Below, in pieces: positions 43,457 to 51,427 of a stretch of 64,000 bases of DNA (positions are counted from its first letter, which is position 1; every line of letters starts with the position of its first letter). The notes under the pieces are model-generated. The model did not search any database. It was not told where the DNA came from and saw only the letters and a list, made by a program, of their open reading frames with translations. Source of the DNA: Bacillus salipaludis (GTDB taxonomy: Bacteria > Bacillota > Bacilli > Bacillales_B > DSM-18226); the NCBI RefSeq assembly GCF_004358205.1, contig NZ_SMYO01000006.1, forward strand, positions 1 through 64,000, written 5' to 3'. Made by a program: the position numbers and the translations under genes.

Positions 43457-44221
43457 GTGAAAAGGACAGCATTAATTACTGGAGCTACAAGCGGCTTAGG
43501 ATATGAGTTCGTAAAACTGTTTGCTGCTGATGGCTACAATCTTGTTCTAGTTGCTAGAAATAATCAAAAATTAGAAGAAATCAAACATACCTTTCCCCAT
43601 ATTGAAGTGACGATCATTGCTAAAGACCTAAGCGTACCAGGAGCGGCTAATGAAGTATTCCAGGAAGTTAAAAAAAAGGGAATTAATATCGATGCTTTGA
43701 TTAACAATGCTGGTTTTGGATTAATGGGGAACTTCGTTGACCTAGATCTTCAAAAACAATCAGAGATGATTCAACTTAACATTACGGCATTAACAGAATT
43801 AACCTATTATTTCCTGCCAAGCTTAAAACAACAGAATAAGGCGAGAATCCTGAATGTCGCAAGTACAGCCGCATTTCAGCCGGGTCCATTAATGGCTGTG
43901 TATTACGCGACAAAGGCATATGTGCTTTCTTTTTCAGAAGCACTTGTGGAAGAGTTAAAAGGGAGCAGTGTTACCGTTACCACTCTATGCCCTGGTGCAA
44001 CAAAGACCAATTTTGGTTCGGTTGCCAGTGTGGAAGGAACAAAAATGTTCAGTCGGGCTATGTCTTCAAAAATAGTAGCTCAACAAGGTTACCAGGCAAT
44101 GATGCACGGGAAACGTGTGATAATAACGGGTGGATTGAATAAAGCTGGTGCACTCGCAGCAAAGTTTTTGCCAAGGAGCCTGGGAGCAAAAATTGCGATG
44201 TATGTCGCTGGTGAAAAGTAA
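43457..44221 (+). CDS. SDR family NAD(P)-dependent oxidoreductase
   Basis: A 254-residue short-chain dehydrogenase: TGATSGLG cofactor loop near the N terminus, INNAGFG, the ARILNVASTAAF strand, and YYATK with the catalytic Tyr and Lys, then LCPGATKT. It differs from the other SDR (15908). GTG start with RBS ATGGAGGAACG. It is followed after 16 bases by an ArsR-type repressor gene, so the pair is an operon and the repressor probably controls it. The substrate is unknown. Confidence 0.9.
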   Translation: MKRTALITGATSGLGYEFVKLFAADGYNLVLVARNNQKLEEIKHTFPHIEVTIIAKDLSVPGAANEVFQEVKKKGINIDALINNAGFGLMGNFVDLDLQKQSEMIQLNITALTELTYYFLPSLKQQNKARILNVASTAAFQPGPLMAVYYATKAYVLSFSEALVEELKGSSVTVTTLCPGATKTNFGSVASVEGTKMFSRAMSSKIVAQQGYQAMMHGKRVIITGGLNKAGALAAKFLPRSLGAKIAMYVAGEK

Positions 44222-44237
44222 GGGGGCTCTTGGAGTT

Positions 44238-44543
44238 ATGACAAAACAAGCGATTGATGTTTTTAGGGCGTGTATTCCGTTATTTAACACGTTAAGTGAC
44301 CCGGCAAGGCAGGATATTATTCTTTTGCTGGCAGAACGAGAACCGTTAAGTGTAAATGAAATTGCTGAACATTCCAGTTTATCGCGACCAGCGATTTCTC
44401 ACCATTTAAAAATCATGCGGGATCTTCAACTTGTTAAAATAGAACAAAAAGGAACTCAGCGTTATTATTCACTTTCGTTAAATCAAAGTATAGAGCAATT
44501 GAAGGAGTTAATTGAAATAGTCGAGACTGAATGTATTCTTTAA
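44238..44543 (+). CDS. ArsR-family HTH repressor
   Basis: A 101-residue winged-helix regulator: LFNTLSDPARQDIILLLAER, recognition helix in SSLSRPAISHHLKIMRDL, then LVKIEQKGTQRYYSLSL wing. It lacks the cysteines that bind metals in classical ArsR proteins, except one near the C-terminal end, so it probably senses something other than arsenic. ATG 44238 after TTGGAG is preferred; the longer frame overlaps the SDR gene. It probably represses the operon through the TTTAAA array at 43379. Confidence 0.88.
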   Translation: MTKQAIDVFRACIPLFNTLSDPARQDIILLLAEREPLSVNEIAEHSSLSRPAISHHLKIMRDLQLVKIEQKGTQRYYSLSLNQSIEQLKELIEIVETECIL

Positions 44544-44572
44544 AGTGTAAAAATGGTCCTGTTTCATTTATA

Positions 44573-45090
44573 GCCTGGATGAAGGACATTTCGCGAGTAT
44601 CCAATGAAAGATTTGTCCTTCATTGCCTGGATGAAGGACATTTCGCGGGTATCCAATGAAAGATTTGTCCTTCATAGCCTTGATGAAGACCATTTTACAG
44701 GTACCCAATGAAAGAATTGTCCTTCATAGCCTGGATGAAGGACAATTCGCGGGTACCCAATGAAAGATTTGTCCTTCACAGCCTTGATGAAGACCATTTC
44801 ACAGGGAACCCAGAAAGATTTGTCCTTCATAGCTTTGATGAAGATCATTTTACGCGTACCCAACGAAAGATTTATCCTTCATAGCCTGGATGAAGGACAA
44901 TTCGCGAGTATCCAATGAAAGATTTGTCCTTCACAGCCTTGATGAAGACCATTTCACAGGGAACCCAGAAAGATTTGTCCTTCATAGCTTGGATGAAGAC
45001 CATTTTACGCGTACCCAACGATAGATTTATCCTTCATAGCCTGGATGAATGACAATTCGCGGGTACCCAATGAAAGATTTGTCCTTCATA
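44573..45090. repeat. Tandem array of ten 52-bp units with higher-order structure
   Basis: Units begin GCCTGGATGAAGGACA and end GATTTGTCCTTCAT, repeating at 44573, 44625, 44677, 44729, 44781, 44832, 44884, 44936, 44987 and 45039 (period 52, sometimes 51). Type A units read GGACAATTCGCGGGTA; type B read AGACCATTTTACAGG or a TTTCACAGGGAACC variant. From 44729 the order A-B-B repeats, a 155-base higher-order unit. In type A, TGAAGGACAA pairs with TTGTCCTTCA. 52 is not a multiple of three, so this is not a coding repeat. It fills the gap between the ArsR and LysM-GH18 genes. Confidence 0.92.
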
Positions 45091-45104
45091 TCCCAGATTC
45101 CCCA

Positions 45105-46520
45105 TTACAAAGCTAATTTTTTTATCGTAAAATTGTCACCTAATAATGCCCAGTTTTGTGGATATGGATAACCTAATGCCCAGTAACTGACACCACGCAG
45201 GTTATATTGTTTCACCATGTCAAACTTTGCTTGAGCACTGCGTGCATCTTCAAACCATACTTCATGACCCCGGCCTTGCTCATCTACATAGCGAAAAAAT
45301 GGTGATTGTGCGATCGTATCATATTGTATGGAAGCCCCATATTTAACAGCCCTTCTTACCGCTTCTTGAGGGCTAAAGGTCTCGGCTTCTTGGCCCTGAA
45401 CATGTGGGAGAAACCAATCACGGGCATAAATTTGGAATCCTAAAAATATTTTTTCTGCTGGCATCACCGATAAGGCATATTCCACAACTCTTCGCATTTG
45501 ATTAATAGGAGAGATTGCTTGCGGAGGGCCAAGTCGATATCCCCATTCATAGGTCATAAGTACCACGAAATCTGCAATTCTTCCATGTGCCTCATAATCG
45601 TGTGCTTCATATAACAGTCCTGCTTGGGTTGCACTTACTTTTGGTGCAAGAGCAGTTGAGACCAAATATCCCTTTGGATGCAGACGGTCAACCGCTAATT
45701 GTAAAAATTGATTATAATTCTCGCGGTCATCCGGTTGTACATTTTCAAAATCAATGTTTAACACTTTATAGCCCTTAGTATCCATCACTTGAAGAGCATT
45801 TGTAAGTACTTTTTCTCTTAAATCTGGATTGGATAAAATAACATGCGCTAAATTTGATCCAGCTTGTGTGGAGGTGAAATTTGTGATCGCCAACATGGGT
45901 ACAATATTTTTAGATTTTGCAGCATCAACCATTACCTGGTCATTCATCGGTTGTAATGTCCCATCTTCCTTGATCATATAAGCAAATGGGCTAAAATAAG
46001 TAAGTAGATTCCCAAATTCATTAAAGTTATCGACAGTTGTTTCGTTCGACTGATACGTATAAGCATTTACTTCAATCGTTGGTTTTGTTCTTGGGATTGC
46101 CAATTGCATACCTGGATAAATCATGTTAGGGTCTTGAATGTGATTTTCACTGATGATTGCCTGAACCGTGATCCGATACCTGTTGGAGATTTGCCATAAG
46201 GTCTCCCCTGATTGAACAATATGTGTGATAGAAGGAATAAATAGTTTGGTCCCAGGATATAAAACATTTGGATTTGTTAGTTGGTTCGCTTGGATAATCG
46301 CCTGAATGGTGACGCCGTATTGTTGAGAAATGGACCATAATGTATCCCCATACTTAACGCTGTGGGATGTCCCAGGTTTTGGAATAACTAACGACTGTCC
46401 TATTAGTAATTGATTTGGGTTGGGTAACCCATTTAATTGAACTGTTGTATTCATATTTACAGCATAGCGGTTGGTAATTTGCCAGAGCGTCTCGCCAGCG
46501 CTCACCACATGTATAATCAT
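45105..46520 (-). CDS. LysM-GH18 spore germination hydrolase
   Basis: A 471-residue protein: three LysM domains (about 3-47, 51-96, 98-143) that bind peptidoglycan, then a glycoside hydrolase family 18 domain (about 150-460) with LNIDFENVQPDD, where the catalytic Glu lies in the DxxDxDxE-type motif, and SYWALGYPYPQNW at the end. The layout matches the SleL/YaaH family of spore cortex-fragment N-acetylglucosaminidases, which act during germination; no signal peptide is present, as in SleL. ATG 46520; terminator region lies on the far side. The tandem array abuts its stop. Confidence 0.9.
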   Translation of the reverse strand: MIIHVVSAGETLWQITNRYAVNMNTTVQLNGLPNPNQLLIGQSLVIPKPGTSHSVKYGDTLWSISQQYGVTIQAIIQANQLTNPNVLYPGTKLFIPSITHIVQSGETLWQISNRYRITVQAIISENHIQDPNMIYPGMQLAIPRTKPTIEVNAYTYQSNETTVDNFNEFGNLLTYFSPFAYMIKEDGTLQPMNDQVMVDAAKSKNIVPMLAITNFTSTQAGSNLAHVILSNPDLREKVLTNALQVMDTKGYKVLNIDFENVQPDDRENYNQFLQLAVDRLHPKGYLVSTALAPKVSATQAGLLYEAHDYEAHGRIADFVVLMTYEWGYRLGPPQAISPINQMRRVVEYALSVMPAEKIFLGFQIYARDWFLPHVQGQEAETFSPQEAVRRAVKYGASIQYDTIAQSPFFRYVDEQGRGHEVWFEDARSAQAKFDMVKQYNLRGVSYWALGYPYPQNWALLGDNFTIKKLAL

Positions 46521-46648
46521 TCGGACTCCCCCTAGGCGTTTTCATTAATGCATAATATGTAACAACCAATAAAAGGTGTATTACCTTGGGGGGTGACTCT
46601 TTTTTAAATGGGAGGAGCCCGTTCATTAACCAGCTCCAGCTGTAAACT

Positions 46649-46685
46649 AAAGGCACGGGGATAATTATTATATCCCCGTGCCTTA
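46649..46685. terminator. Hairpin after SPFH-RHH operon
   Basis: TAAGGCACGGGGATA / TATCCCCGTGCCTTA, 13 bases past the end of the ribbon-helix-helix gene on its strand; the T tract is weak. Confidence 0.65.
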
Positions 46686-46697
46686 AATATCCGTAAT

Positions 46698-46853
46698 TTA
46701 TTCTTTTTTCATTCTGCCGGCCTTTTTGGCCGCCTCTTTTAAAATTACTTCGATTTGGGCGTTCACACTTCTAATTTCATCTTCCGCCCATTTTTCCAAC
46801 ACTTCATATAATTTGGGATCAATACGGAGCGGAAATGATTTTCGTTTCGTCAT
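46698..46853 (-). CDS. Ribbon-helix-helix (Arc-like) protein
   Basis: A 51-residue basic protein, [20 protein letters not shown] followed by [20 protein letters not shown] and [11 protein letters not shown]. The KSFPLRID strand and the [14 protein letters not shown] helix match Arc/MetJ-type DNA-binding proteins. The stop of the SPFH gene is 14 bases upstream on this strand and the RBS AGGTTG overlaps that gene, so the two are co-transcribed. It may autoregulate the operon through the large palindrome at 47751; no toxin gene accompanies it, so antitoxin labels are not supported. Confidence 0.75.
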   Translation of the reverse strand: MTKRKSFPLRIDPKLYEVLEKWAEDEIRSVNAQIEVILKEAAKKAGRMKKE

Positions 46854-46866
46854 TTACGACACAACC

Positions 46867-47727
46867 TTAATAAATACTTCCTGTATTGATAATGGGCTGC
46901 GTGCCCTTTTCAGATACAATCGCGACCATCAAATTATTGACCATCTGTGCCTTTTTCTCCTCATCCAGCTCGACAATTTCTTGTTCAGCCAGCTGATCAA
47001 TTGCGGCTTTGACTAGCCCTACAGCACCATCAACAATCACTTTCCGTGCCGACAACACTGCTTGAGCCTGCTGTCTTTGAAGCATGGCAGATGCGATTTC
47101 GGAAGAATAGGCCAGATGCATAATCCTTGCTTCAATGACATCGACCCCGGCAACCTCAAGTCTTTTTTGTAAGTCAGACATAAGAACGTCTGCAACCTCA
47201 TCGCTATTTTGTCTTAATGTTAAGGCGTTTCCGGATGATTCAAATGAATCATAGGCATAGGTGCTGGCAATGTGGCGAATCCCAGTTTCACTTTGAATTT
47301 GAATGAATTTCTCGTAGTTTTCTACATCAAATAGGGCTTTAGCAGCATCCCTTACTTTATATACCACAACAGCAGCGATTTCAATCGGATTTCCCTCTAA
47401 ATCGTTGACCTTTAATTTCTCGCTGTTAAAGTTCGTCACACGTAAGGAAACACGTCGTTTAAACGTGAAGGGAATGGTTGCCCATAATCCTTGTTCACGA
47501 ATCACACCTAGATACGTACCGAAGAATGTTAATACTTTTGCTTCGTTAGGCTGAACAATGGTTAAACTGGTCGCAATGATCAAACCGAGTAGAACGGCTA
47601 CAATGGCAAGTATTTTTTCTAGTGTTGAAACACCGTTAATGACTAATAAAACTCCGCCAACAATACACACAATGGCAATGACAAGTGCGGCAAAACCATT
47701 CATTTTAAAGATCGTTTTTTCTGTCAT
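46867..47727 (-). CDS. SPFH/Band 7 domain protein
   Basis: A 286-residue membrane-associated protein of the stomatin/prohibitin/flotillin superfamily. Two hydrophobic segments (NGFAALVIAIVCIVGGVLLVI; ILAIVAVLLGLIIATSL) precede the SPFH domain, with SLRVTNFNSEKLKVNDLEGN, EIAAVVVYKVRDAAKALFDV and a long EARIMHLAYSSEIASAMLQRQQ helix. These proteins organise membrane microdomains or proteases. The upstream RBS GGGAGGGG is strong. First gene of a two-gene operon with the ribbon-helix-helix gene; a large palindrome lies in the promoter region. Confidence 0.92.
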   Translation of the reverse strand: MTEKTIFKMNGFAALVIAIVCIVGGVLLVINGVSTLEKILAIVAVLLGLIIATSLTIVQPNEAKVLTFFGTYLGVIREQGLWATIPFTFKRRVSLRVTNFNSEKLKVNDLEGNPIEIAAVVVYKVRDAAKALFDVENYEKFIQIQSETGIRHIASTYAYDSFESSGNALTLRQNSDEVADVLMSDLQKRLEVAGVDVIEARIMHLAYSSEIASAMLQRQQAQAVLSARKVIVDGAVGLVKAAIDQLAEQEIVELDEEKKAQMVNNLMVAIVSEKGTQPIINTGSIY

Positions 47728-47750
47728 ACAATCCCCTCCCTAAGATCAAC

Positions 47751-47782
47751 GTGATATAAAAGTGATATCACATTTATATCAT
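47751..47782. promoter_or_regulatory. Large palindromic operator upstream of SPFH
   Basis: GTGATATAAA, then central palindrome GTGATATCAC, then TTTATATCAT: a 32-base imperfect palindrome with three related half-sites. It lies 24 bases upstream of the SPFH start on the minus strand, overlapping the expected promoter, so it is a good repressor site candidate. Confidence 0.6.
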
Positions 47783-48013
47783 ATGATTTTTGTTGAAAAA
47801 AGTAAAAGGTTATAGTGCTAACCAATTTATTTGTGTGGTGAAATAAACAATTTCCATTTTTTTAAGATATAGAAAGGATTTACTCTCTGATCGAGTATAA
47901 GTATAATAAGAAATGCTAATCGGACGTCATACGACTTTTTAAAAAGTAAAGACTTTTGATTATATAAAAAACCAGCTACTTGTAATATAAAAAAACGAAA
48001 AGGAAAAAATAAA

Positions 48014-48646
48014 ATGGATATAATCGGTTTGTTCTTATCTGGTGCTGCATTATTTTTAAATGGGATTATGCTCGTAGGAAAAGCGGATGAAAAAAACGTT
48101 GGGATTTTTAATCTGTTTGTTGGGGCGTTCCAAGTCATCGCTCCTTTTTATTTAATTATTATTTCCGGTCAAGATCACTGGTTTTTATTTGAAAAAGCAG
48201 CCACTTTCTTGTTCGGTCTAACCTATTTGTACGTCGGAATTACTCTGTTAAAAGGAATGAATGGAAGCGGGCTGGGTTACTACTCTTTATGGGTGTCTAT
48301 TATCGCTCTCGGTTATGTGATGGAATCCATTATCCATTTTCATGATATGGTTAATGCGTTGACATGGCTATTGTGGTCATTTTTATGGTTTTTATTTTTT
48401 GTAATCAATACACAAAAAATCAATATCAATAAATTCGTTGGAAAAGTAGCTATTATTCAATCATGGATAACCTTAACTTTGCCGGCGCTTTTTTCTTTCA
48501 TAGGCATATGGGGGAATAAATGGATCTACAATATCTGGATATTCGTCTTAGGAATTTCAATCATCTACTTTCTGCTTTTGGCATACAAACAATTTTTTTA
48601 TCAAAAAAAGCTTAGCTTTAAAGGAAAATTAACCATTTCAAAATAA
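48014..48646 (+). CDS. AmiS/UreI-family urea or amide channel
   Basis: A 210-residue inner-membrane protein with six helices. The opening IIGLFLSGAALFLNGIMLVG, followed by KNVGIFNLFVGAFQVIAPFY and the FGLTYLYVGITLLKGMNGSG loop, is the hallmark of the AmiS/UreI family, which let urea or short amides cross the membrane. No urease or amidase gene lies in the window, so its partner is elsewhere. A weak RBS (GGAAAAAA) precedes ATG; the start is supported by the conserved N terminus. It is followed by a strong terminator. Confidence 0.85.
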   Translation: MDIIGLFLSGAALFLNGIMLVGKADEKNVGIFNLFVGAFQVIAPFYLIIISGQDHWFLFEKAATFLFGLTYLYVGITLLKGMNGSGLGYYSLWVSIIALGYVMESIIHFHDMVNALTWLLWSFLWFLFFVINTQKININKFVGKVAIIQSWITLTLPALFSFIGIWGNKWIYNIWIFVLGISIIYFLLLAYKQFFYQKKLSFKGKLTISK

Positions 48647-48660
48647 GAAAATTGGACTAG

Positions 48661-48698
48661 GGCGGCATGACTTTTAATAAGTTATGCTGCCTTTTTTC
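48661..48698 (+). terminator. Terminator after UreI-like gene
   Basis: GGCGGCATGACTT / AAGTTATGCTGCC hairpin followed by TTTTTT. Confidence 0.9.
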
Positions 48699-48731
48699 TA
48701 ATTGGGGAAATTGCATGAATAAAAATAGGTG

Positions 48732-48778
48732 TTGACATGAAAAATGTTAAGAATTATAATTATCTCATATTCAAGATA
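48732..48778 (+). promoter_or_regulatory. mhqR promoter and first MhqR box
   Basis: A perfect sigma-A promoter, TTGACA (48732-48737), 17 bases, TATAAT (48755-48760), is followed at once by TATCTCATATTCAAGATA (48761-48778), matching the known MhqR operator pattern TATCTCGAATTCGAGATA. The box covers the transcript start, so binding would block the promoter. Confidence 0.85.
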
Positions 48779-48810
48779 ATAAATTTCGAGATTTTGGGAG
48801 GTGATTTAAA

Positions 48811-49233
48811 ATGGTGCGAAAATGCAAGAATTTACCCTTTCTTGTCTTAATGCAAACATCAAAAGCTATTCATGAGCGCATAAAGGAAGAAATGACTAAA
48901 AACAAACTGAGTATTACGGAATTTTCAGTTTTAGAGGTCCTTTACCAAAAGGGGAAACAGACCATCCAACAGATTGGTCACTGCATCTTAATTTCTAGTG
49001 GATCGATGACCTATGTGATAGATAAATTAGAACAAAAAGGTTTGTTAAAGAGAAATGACTGTCCTAATGATCGACGTGTGATTCATGTGACATTAACGGA
49101 TAAAGGAAATCAATTTATGGAGGAAATCATGCCGAAACATCTTGAGTTAATTGAGGATATGTTTCATTCATTAAATTCTGATGAGGCAGTGACATTGTTT
49201 CGGTTATTGGAGAAAGTAAAGAATACAATATAA
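48811..49233 (+). CDS. mhqR: MarR-family repressor, MhqR
   Basis: A 140-residue winged-helix dimer: KSYSTEFSVLEVLY-type helix 3 region (LSITEFSVLEVLYQKGKQTI), ILISSGSMTYVIDKLEQKGL recognition helix and the DRRVIHVTLTDKG wing. The operators around it match those of B. subtilis MhqR, which responds to quinones such as methylhydroquinone and represses dioxygenase, DoxX and hydrolase genes, all of which follow here. It is autoregulated through the box at 48761. RBS GGGAGGTG. Confidence 0.88.
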   Translation: MVRKCKNLPFLVLMQTSKAIHERIKEEMTKNKLSITEFSVLEVLYQKGKQTIQQIGHCILISSGSMTYVIDKLEQKGLLKRNDCPNDRRVIHVTLTDKGNQFMEEIMPKHLELIEDMFHSLNSDEAVTLFRLLEKVKNTI

Positions 49234-49254
49234 AATTTTATTTTTTAAAATAAA

Positions 49255-49272
49255 TATCTCGGATTCAAGATA
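49255..49272. promoter_or_regulatory. Second MhqR box
   Basis: TATCTCGGATTCAAGATA, between mhqR and the DoxX gene, matching the MhqR operator pattern. Confidence 0.8.
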
Positions 49273-49295
49273 AAAGCACTTAGGAGGAATCAGAA

Positions 49296-49694
49296 ATGAT
49301 TAATGTTGGCTTATTAATAATTCGTTTAGTAGTTGGTATATTATTCATTGGTCACGGTGCTCAGAAATTATTTGGTTGGTTTGGTGGTTACGGGTTAAAA
49401 GGTACGGGAGGCTGGTTTGAATCCGTTGGTGTGAAACCGGGAGTAACCATGGCCTTATTCGCTGGATTAGCAGAACTAATTGGTGGAATTTTGTTTGCTT
49501 TAGGACTTTTAACGCCACTTGCGGGAATTATCATTGCAGGTACTATGGTAATGGCGATCGTGAAAGTGCATGGTCCAAATGGAGTATGGGCAACATCAAA
49601 TGGGTATGAGTATAACTTAACTTTGATCGCCGTTACGATCGGTATAGCTTTAGTCGGTCCTGGTCAATATGCTTTAGATGCTTTATTTTTCTAA
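49296..49694 (+). CDS. mhqP: DoxX-family protein, MhqP-like
   Basis: A 132-residue membrane protein of the DoxX family with four helices: LIIRLVVGILFIGHGAQKLF, the GTGGWFESVG loop, TMALFAGLAELIGGILFALG, and GIIIAGTMVMAIVKVHG. MhqP in B. subtilis is of this type and is induced by quinones and thiol-reactive compounds. Its own MhqR box (49255) and RBS TAGGAGG indicate it can be controlled separately from mhqR. The biochemical role of DoxX proteins is still debated. Confidence 0.88.
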   Translation: MINVGLLIIRLVVGILFIGHGAQKLFGWFGGYGLKGTGGWFESVGVKPGVTMALFAGLAELIGGILFALGLLTPLAGIIIAGTMVMAIVKVHGPNGVWATSNGYEYNLTLIAVTIGIALVGPGQYALDALFF

Positions 49695-49696
49695 AA

Positions 49697-49714
49697 TATC
49701 TCGGAATTGAGATT
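49697..49714. promoter_or_regulatory. Third MhqR box
   Basis: TATCTCGGAATTGAGATT, between the DoxX and dioxygenase genes. Confidence 0.75.
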
Positions 49715-49818
49715 CTTAAATTCAAATAAATATAAGACTTCAAAATTCAAATTAGGAACAAAATAACGTATACAGTTCCTTTTCAAAGCGAATTTCACAT
49801 TAAAAAGGAGTGAGAAAA

Positions 49819-50757
49819 ATGAGTAAGAAAACAATGGGGATTCACCATATCACAGCCATCGTAGGTCATCCACAAGAAAATGTAGATTTTTATGCTGGAG
49901 TTTTAGGATTACGACTTGTCAAACAAACGGTCAATTTTGATGATCCAGAAACTTATCATCTTTATTTTGGTAACGAAGGTGGAAAACCAGGAACAATTAT
50001 TACCTTTTTTCCATGGACAGGTGCACGTCAAGGGATCATTGGAGACGGGCAAGTCGGAGTAACTTCATATGTAGTTCCGACAGGTGCTTTTAGATTTTGG
50101 GAAAAAAGACTAGAAAAATTCAACATTTCTTTTACGAAAATGGAACGCTTTGGCGAGCAATACCTGGAATTTGATGATCCACATGGGCTTCATTTGGAAA
50201 TCGTAGAAAGAGAAGAAGGGGAAGCTAATACTTGGACCTTTGGTGGAGTAACATCGGATGTAGCCATAAAAGGATTTGGCGGTGCCACTCTTTTATCCTC
50301 TCAACCAAATAAATCAGCGGAATTGTTAGAAAATGTTTTAGGATTAGAAAAAATCGGGATAGAGGGGGATTTTGTACGCTTTCGCTCCTTAGCTGAAATC
50401 GGAAATATAATCGATCTTAAATTAACTCCGATTGGTCGAGGACAAATGGGTGTGGGAACTGTACACCATATTGCATGGAGGGCGAAAGATGATGAGGATC
50501 AATTAGATTGGAAACAATTCGTTCAAGCAAATGGGTATAGCGTTACACCAGTACAGGATCGAAACTACTTTAATGCGATATATTTTAGGGAACATGGGAA
50601 AATCCTTTTTGAAATTGCAACTGATCCTCCAGGTTTTGCGCATGATGAGTCACAAGCTACAATGGGGGAAAAATTAATGTTGCCATCACAATATGAGCCT
50701 CATAGAGGACAAATAAAACGCGGATTGTTACCATTTGAAGTAAGAGAACTAAACTGA
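49819..50757 (+). CDS. Ring-cleaving dioxygenase of MhqO/MhqE type
   Basis: A 312-residue protein with two VOC/glyoxalase-type halves, as in ring-cleaving dioxygenases of the quinone response. Metal ligands are expected at His in GIHHITAIV, Glu in LEIVE, His in VHHIAWRA and a Glu in the KILFEIATDPPGF segment. The ATG at 49819 (RBS AAAAGGAG) is preferred over the upstream GTG at 49810. It is probably transcribed with the flavin reductase and hydrolase genes that follow, 14 and 38 bases apart, and is controlled by MhqR. Confidence 0.88.
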   Translation: MSKKTMGIHHITAIVGHPQENVDFYAGVLGLRLVKQTVNFDDPETYHLYFGNEGGKPGTIITFFPWTGARQGIIGDGQVGVTSYVVPTGAFRFWEKRLEKFNISFTKMERFGEQYLEFDDPHGLHLEIVEREEGEANTWTFGGVTSDVAIKGFGGATLLSSQPNKSAELLENVLGLEKIGIEGDFVRFRSLAEIGNIIDLKLTPIGRGQMGVGTVHHIAWRAKDDEDQLDWKQFVQANGYSVTPVQDRNYFNAIYFREHGKILFEIATDPPGFAHDESQATMGEKLMLPSQYEPHRGQIKRGLLPFEVRELN

Positions 50758-50771
50758 TTTTACGAAAGGAA

Positions 50772-51389
50772 ATGATTACTGTGCTTTCGATTGACCCAGC
50801 CATATTGTCTGAACGGGATAATTATAAGTTCCTAATAGGAAGCATCATACCTCGACCGATTGCTTTCGTCACAACGATATCAAAAGACGGGGTTTTGAAT
50901 GGTGCACCATTTAGCTATTTTAATATCGTATCATCCAATCCTCCGTTGATTTCATTATCGATTCAACGTGCACAAGGGGAACGAAAGGATACATCAAGAA
51001 ATATCATCGAGTCTAAAGAATTTGTTGTTCATATTGTGGATGAACAAAATGTGGAAAAAGTAAATAAAACAGCTGCCAGTCTTCCACCAAATCAAAGTGA
51101 AATAGAGTTAGCGAAATTAACTCCAGTAGAAAGCGTAAAAATTACTGTGCCGGGAGTTAAGGAGGCGAAAATTAGAATGGAGTGTTCTTTGGAACATTCA
51201 TTTGAATTGGGAGGTTCGGATTCCCCGGGATGTGATTTAATCATTGGAAAAGTGGTGCAATTTCATATCGAAAATGACCTCTATGAAAAAGGGAGAATTG
51301 ATCCCAAGGGTTTGGCTGCGGTAAGTAGATTGGCTGGGAATTATTACGCCAAAATTGGTGAGATTTTTGAAATCGAAAGACCTAAATAG
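50772..51389 (+). CDS. Flavin reductase family protein
   Basis: A 205-residue FMN-binding split-barrel protein: LIGSIIPRPIAFVTTISKDG, the LNGAPFSYFNIVSSNPPLIS segment and SPGCDLIIGKVVQFHIE. Members reduce FMN or bind flavin; Bacillus copies sit in quinone-response clusters. It is the second gene of an operon with the dioxygenase and hydrolase. RBS GAAAGG. Whether it supplies reduced flavin to the dioxygenase is inference. Confidence 0.85.
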   Translation: MITVLSIDPAILSERDNYKFLIGSIIPRPIAFVTTISKDGVLNGAPFSYFNIVSSNPPLISLSIQRAQGERKDTSRNIIESKEFVVHIVDEQNVEKVNKTAASLPPNQSEIELAKLTPVESVKITVPGVKEAKIRMECSLEHSFELGGSDSPGCDLIIGKVVQFHIENDLYEKGRIDPKGLAAVSRLAGNYYAKIGEIFEIERPK

Positions 51390-51427
51390 TTCATTTCAAC
51401 GATGAACGTTCTGGAGGGAGATTAATC

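Noticed and set aside
44672..44863. 63-residue minus-strand frame across the tandem repeat
   Set aside because: It is a by-product of the repeat; unit length 52 is not a multiple of three, and no RBS is present.
44573..45090. CRISPR array
   Set aside because: Units repeat end to end with no unique spacers, unit sequences themselves vary, and no cas genes are near.
46698..46853. HicB-type antitoxin
   Set aside because: The sequence is a ribbon-helix-helix protein with no HicA or other toxin gene adjacent; the SPFH gene is its operon partner.
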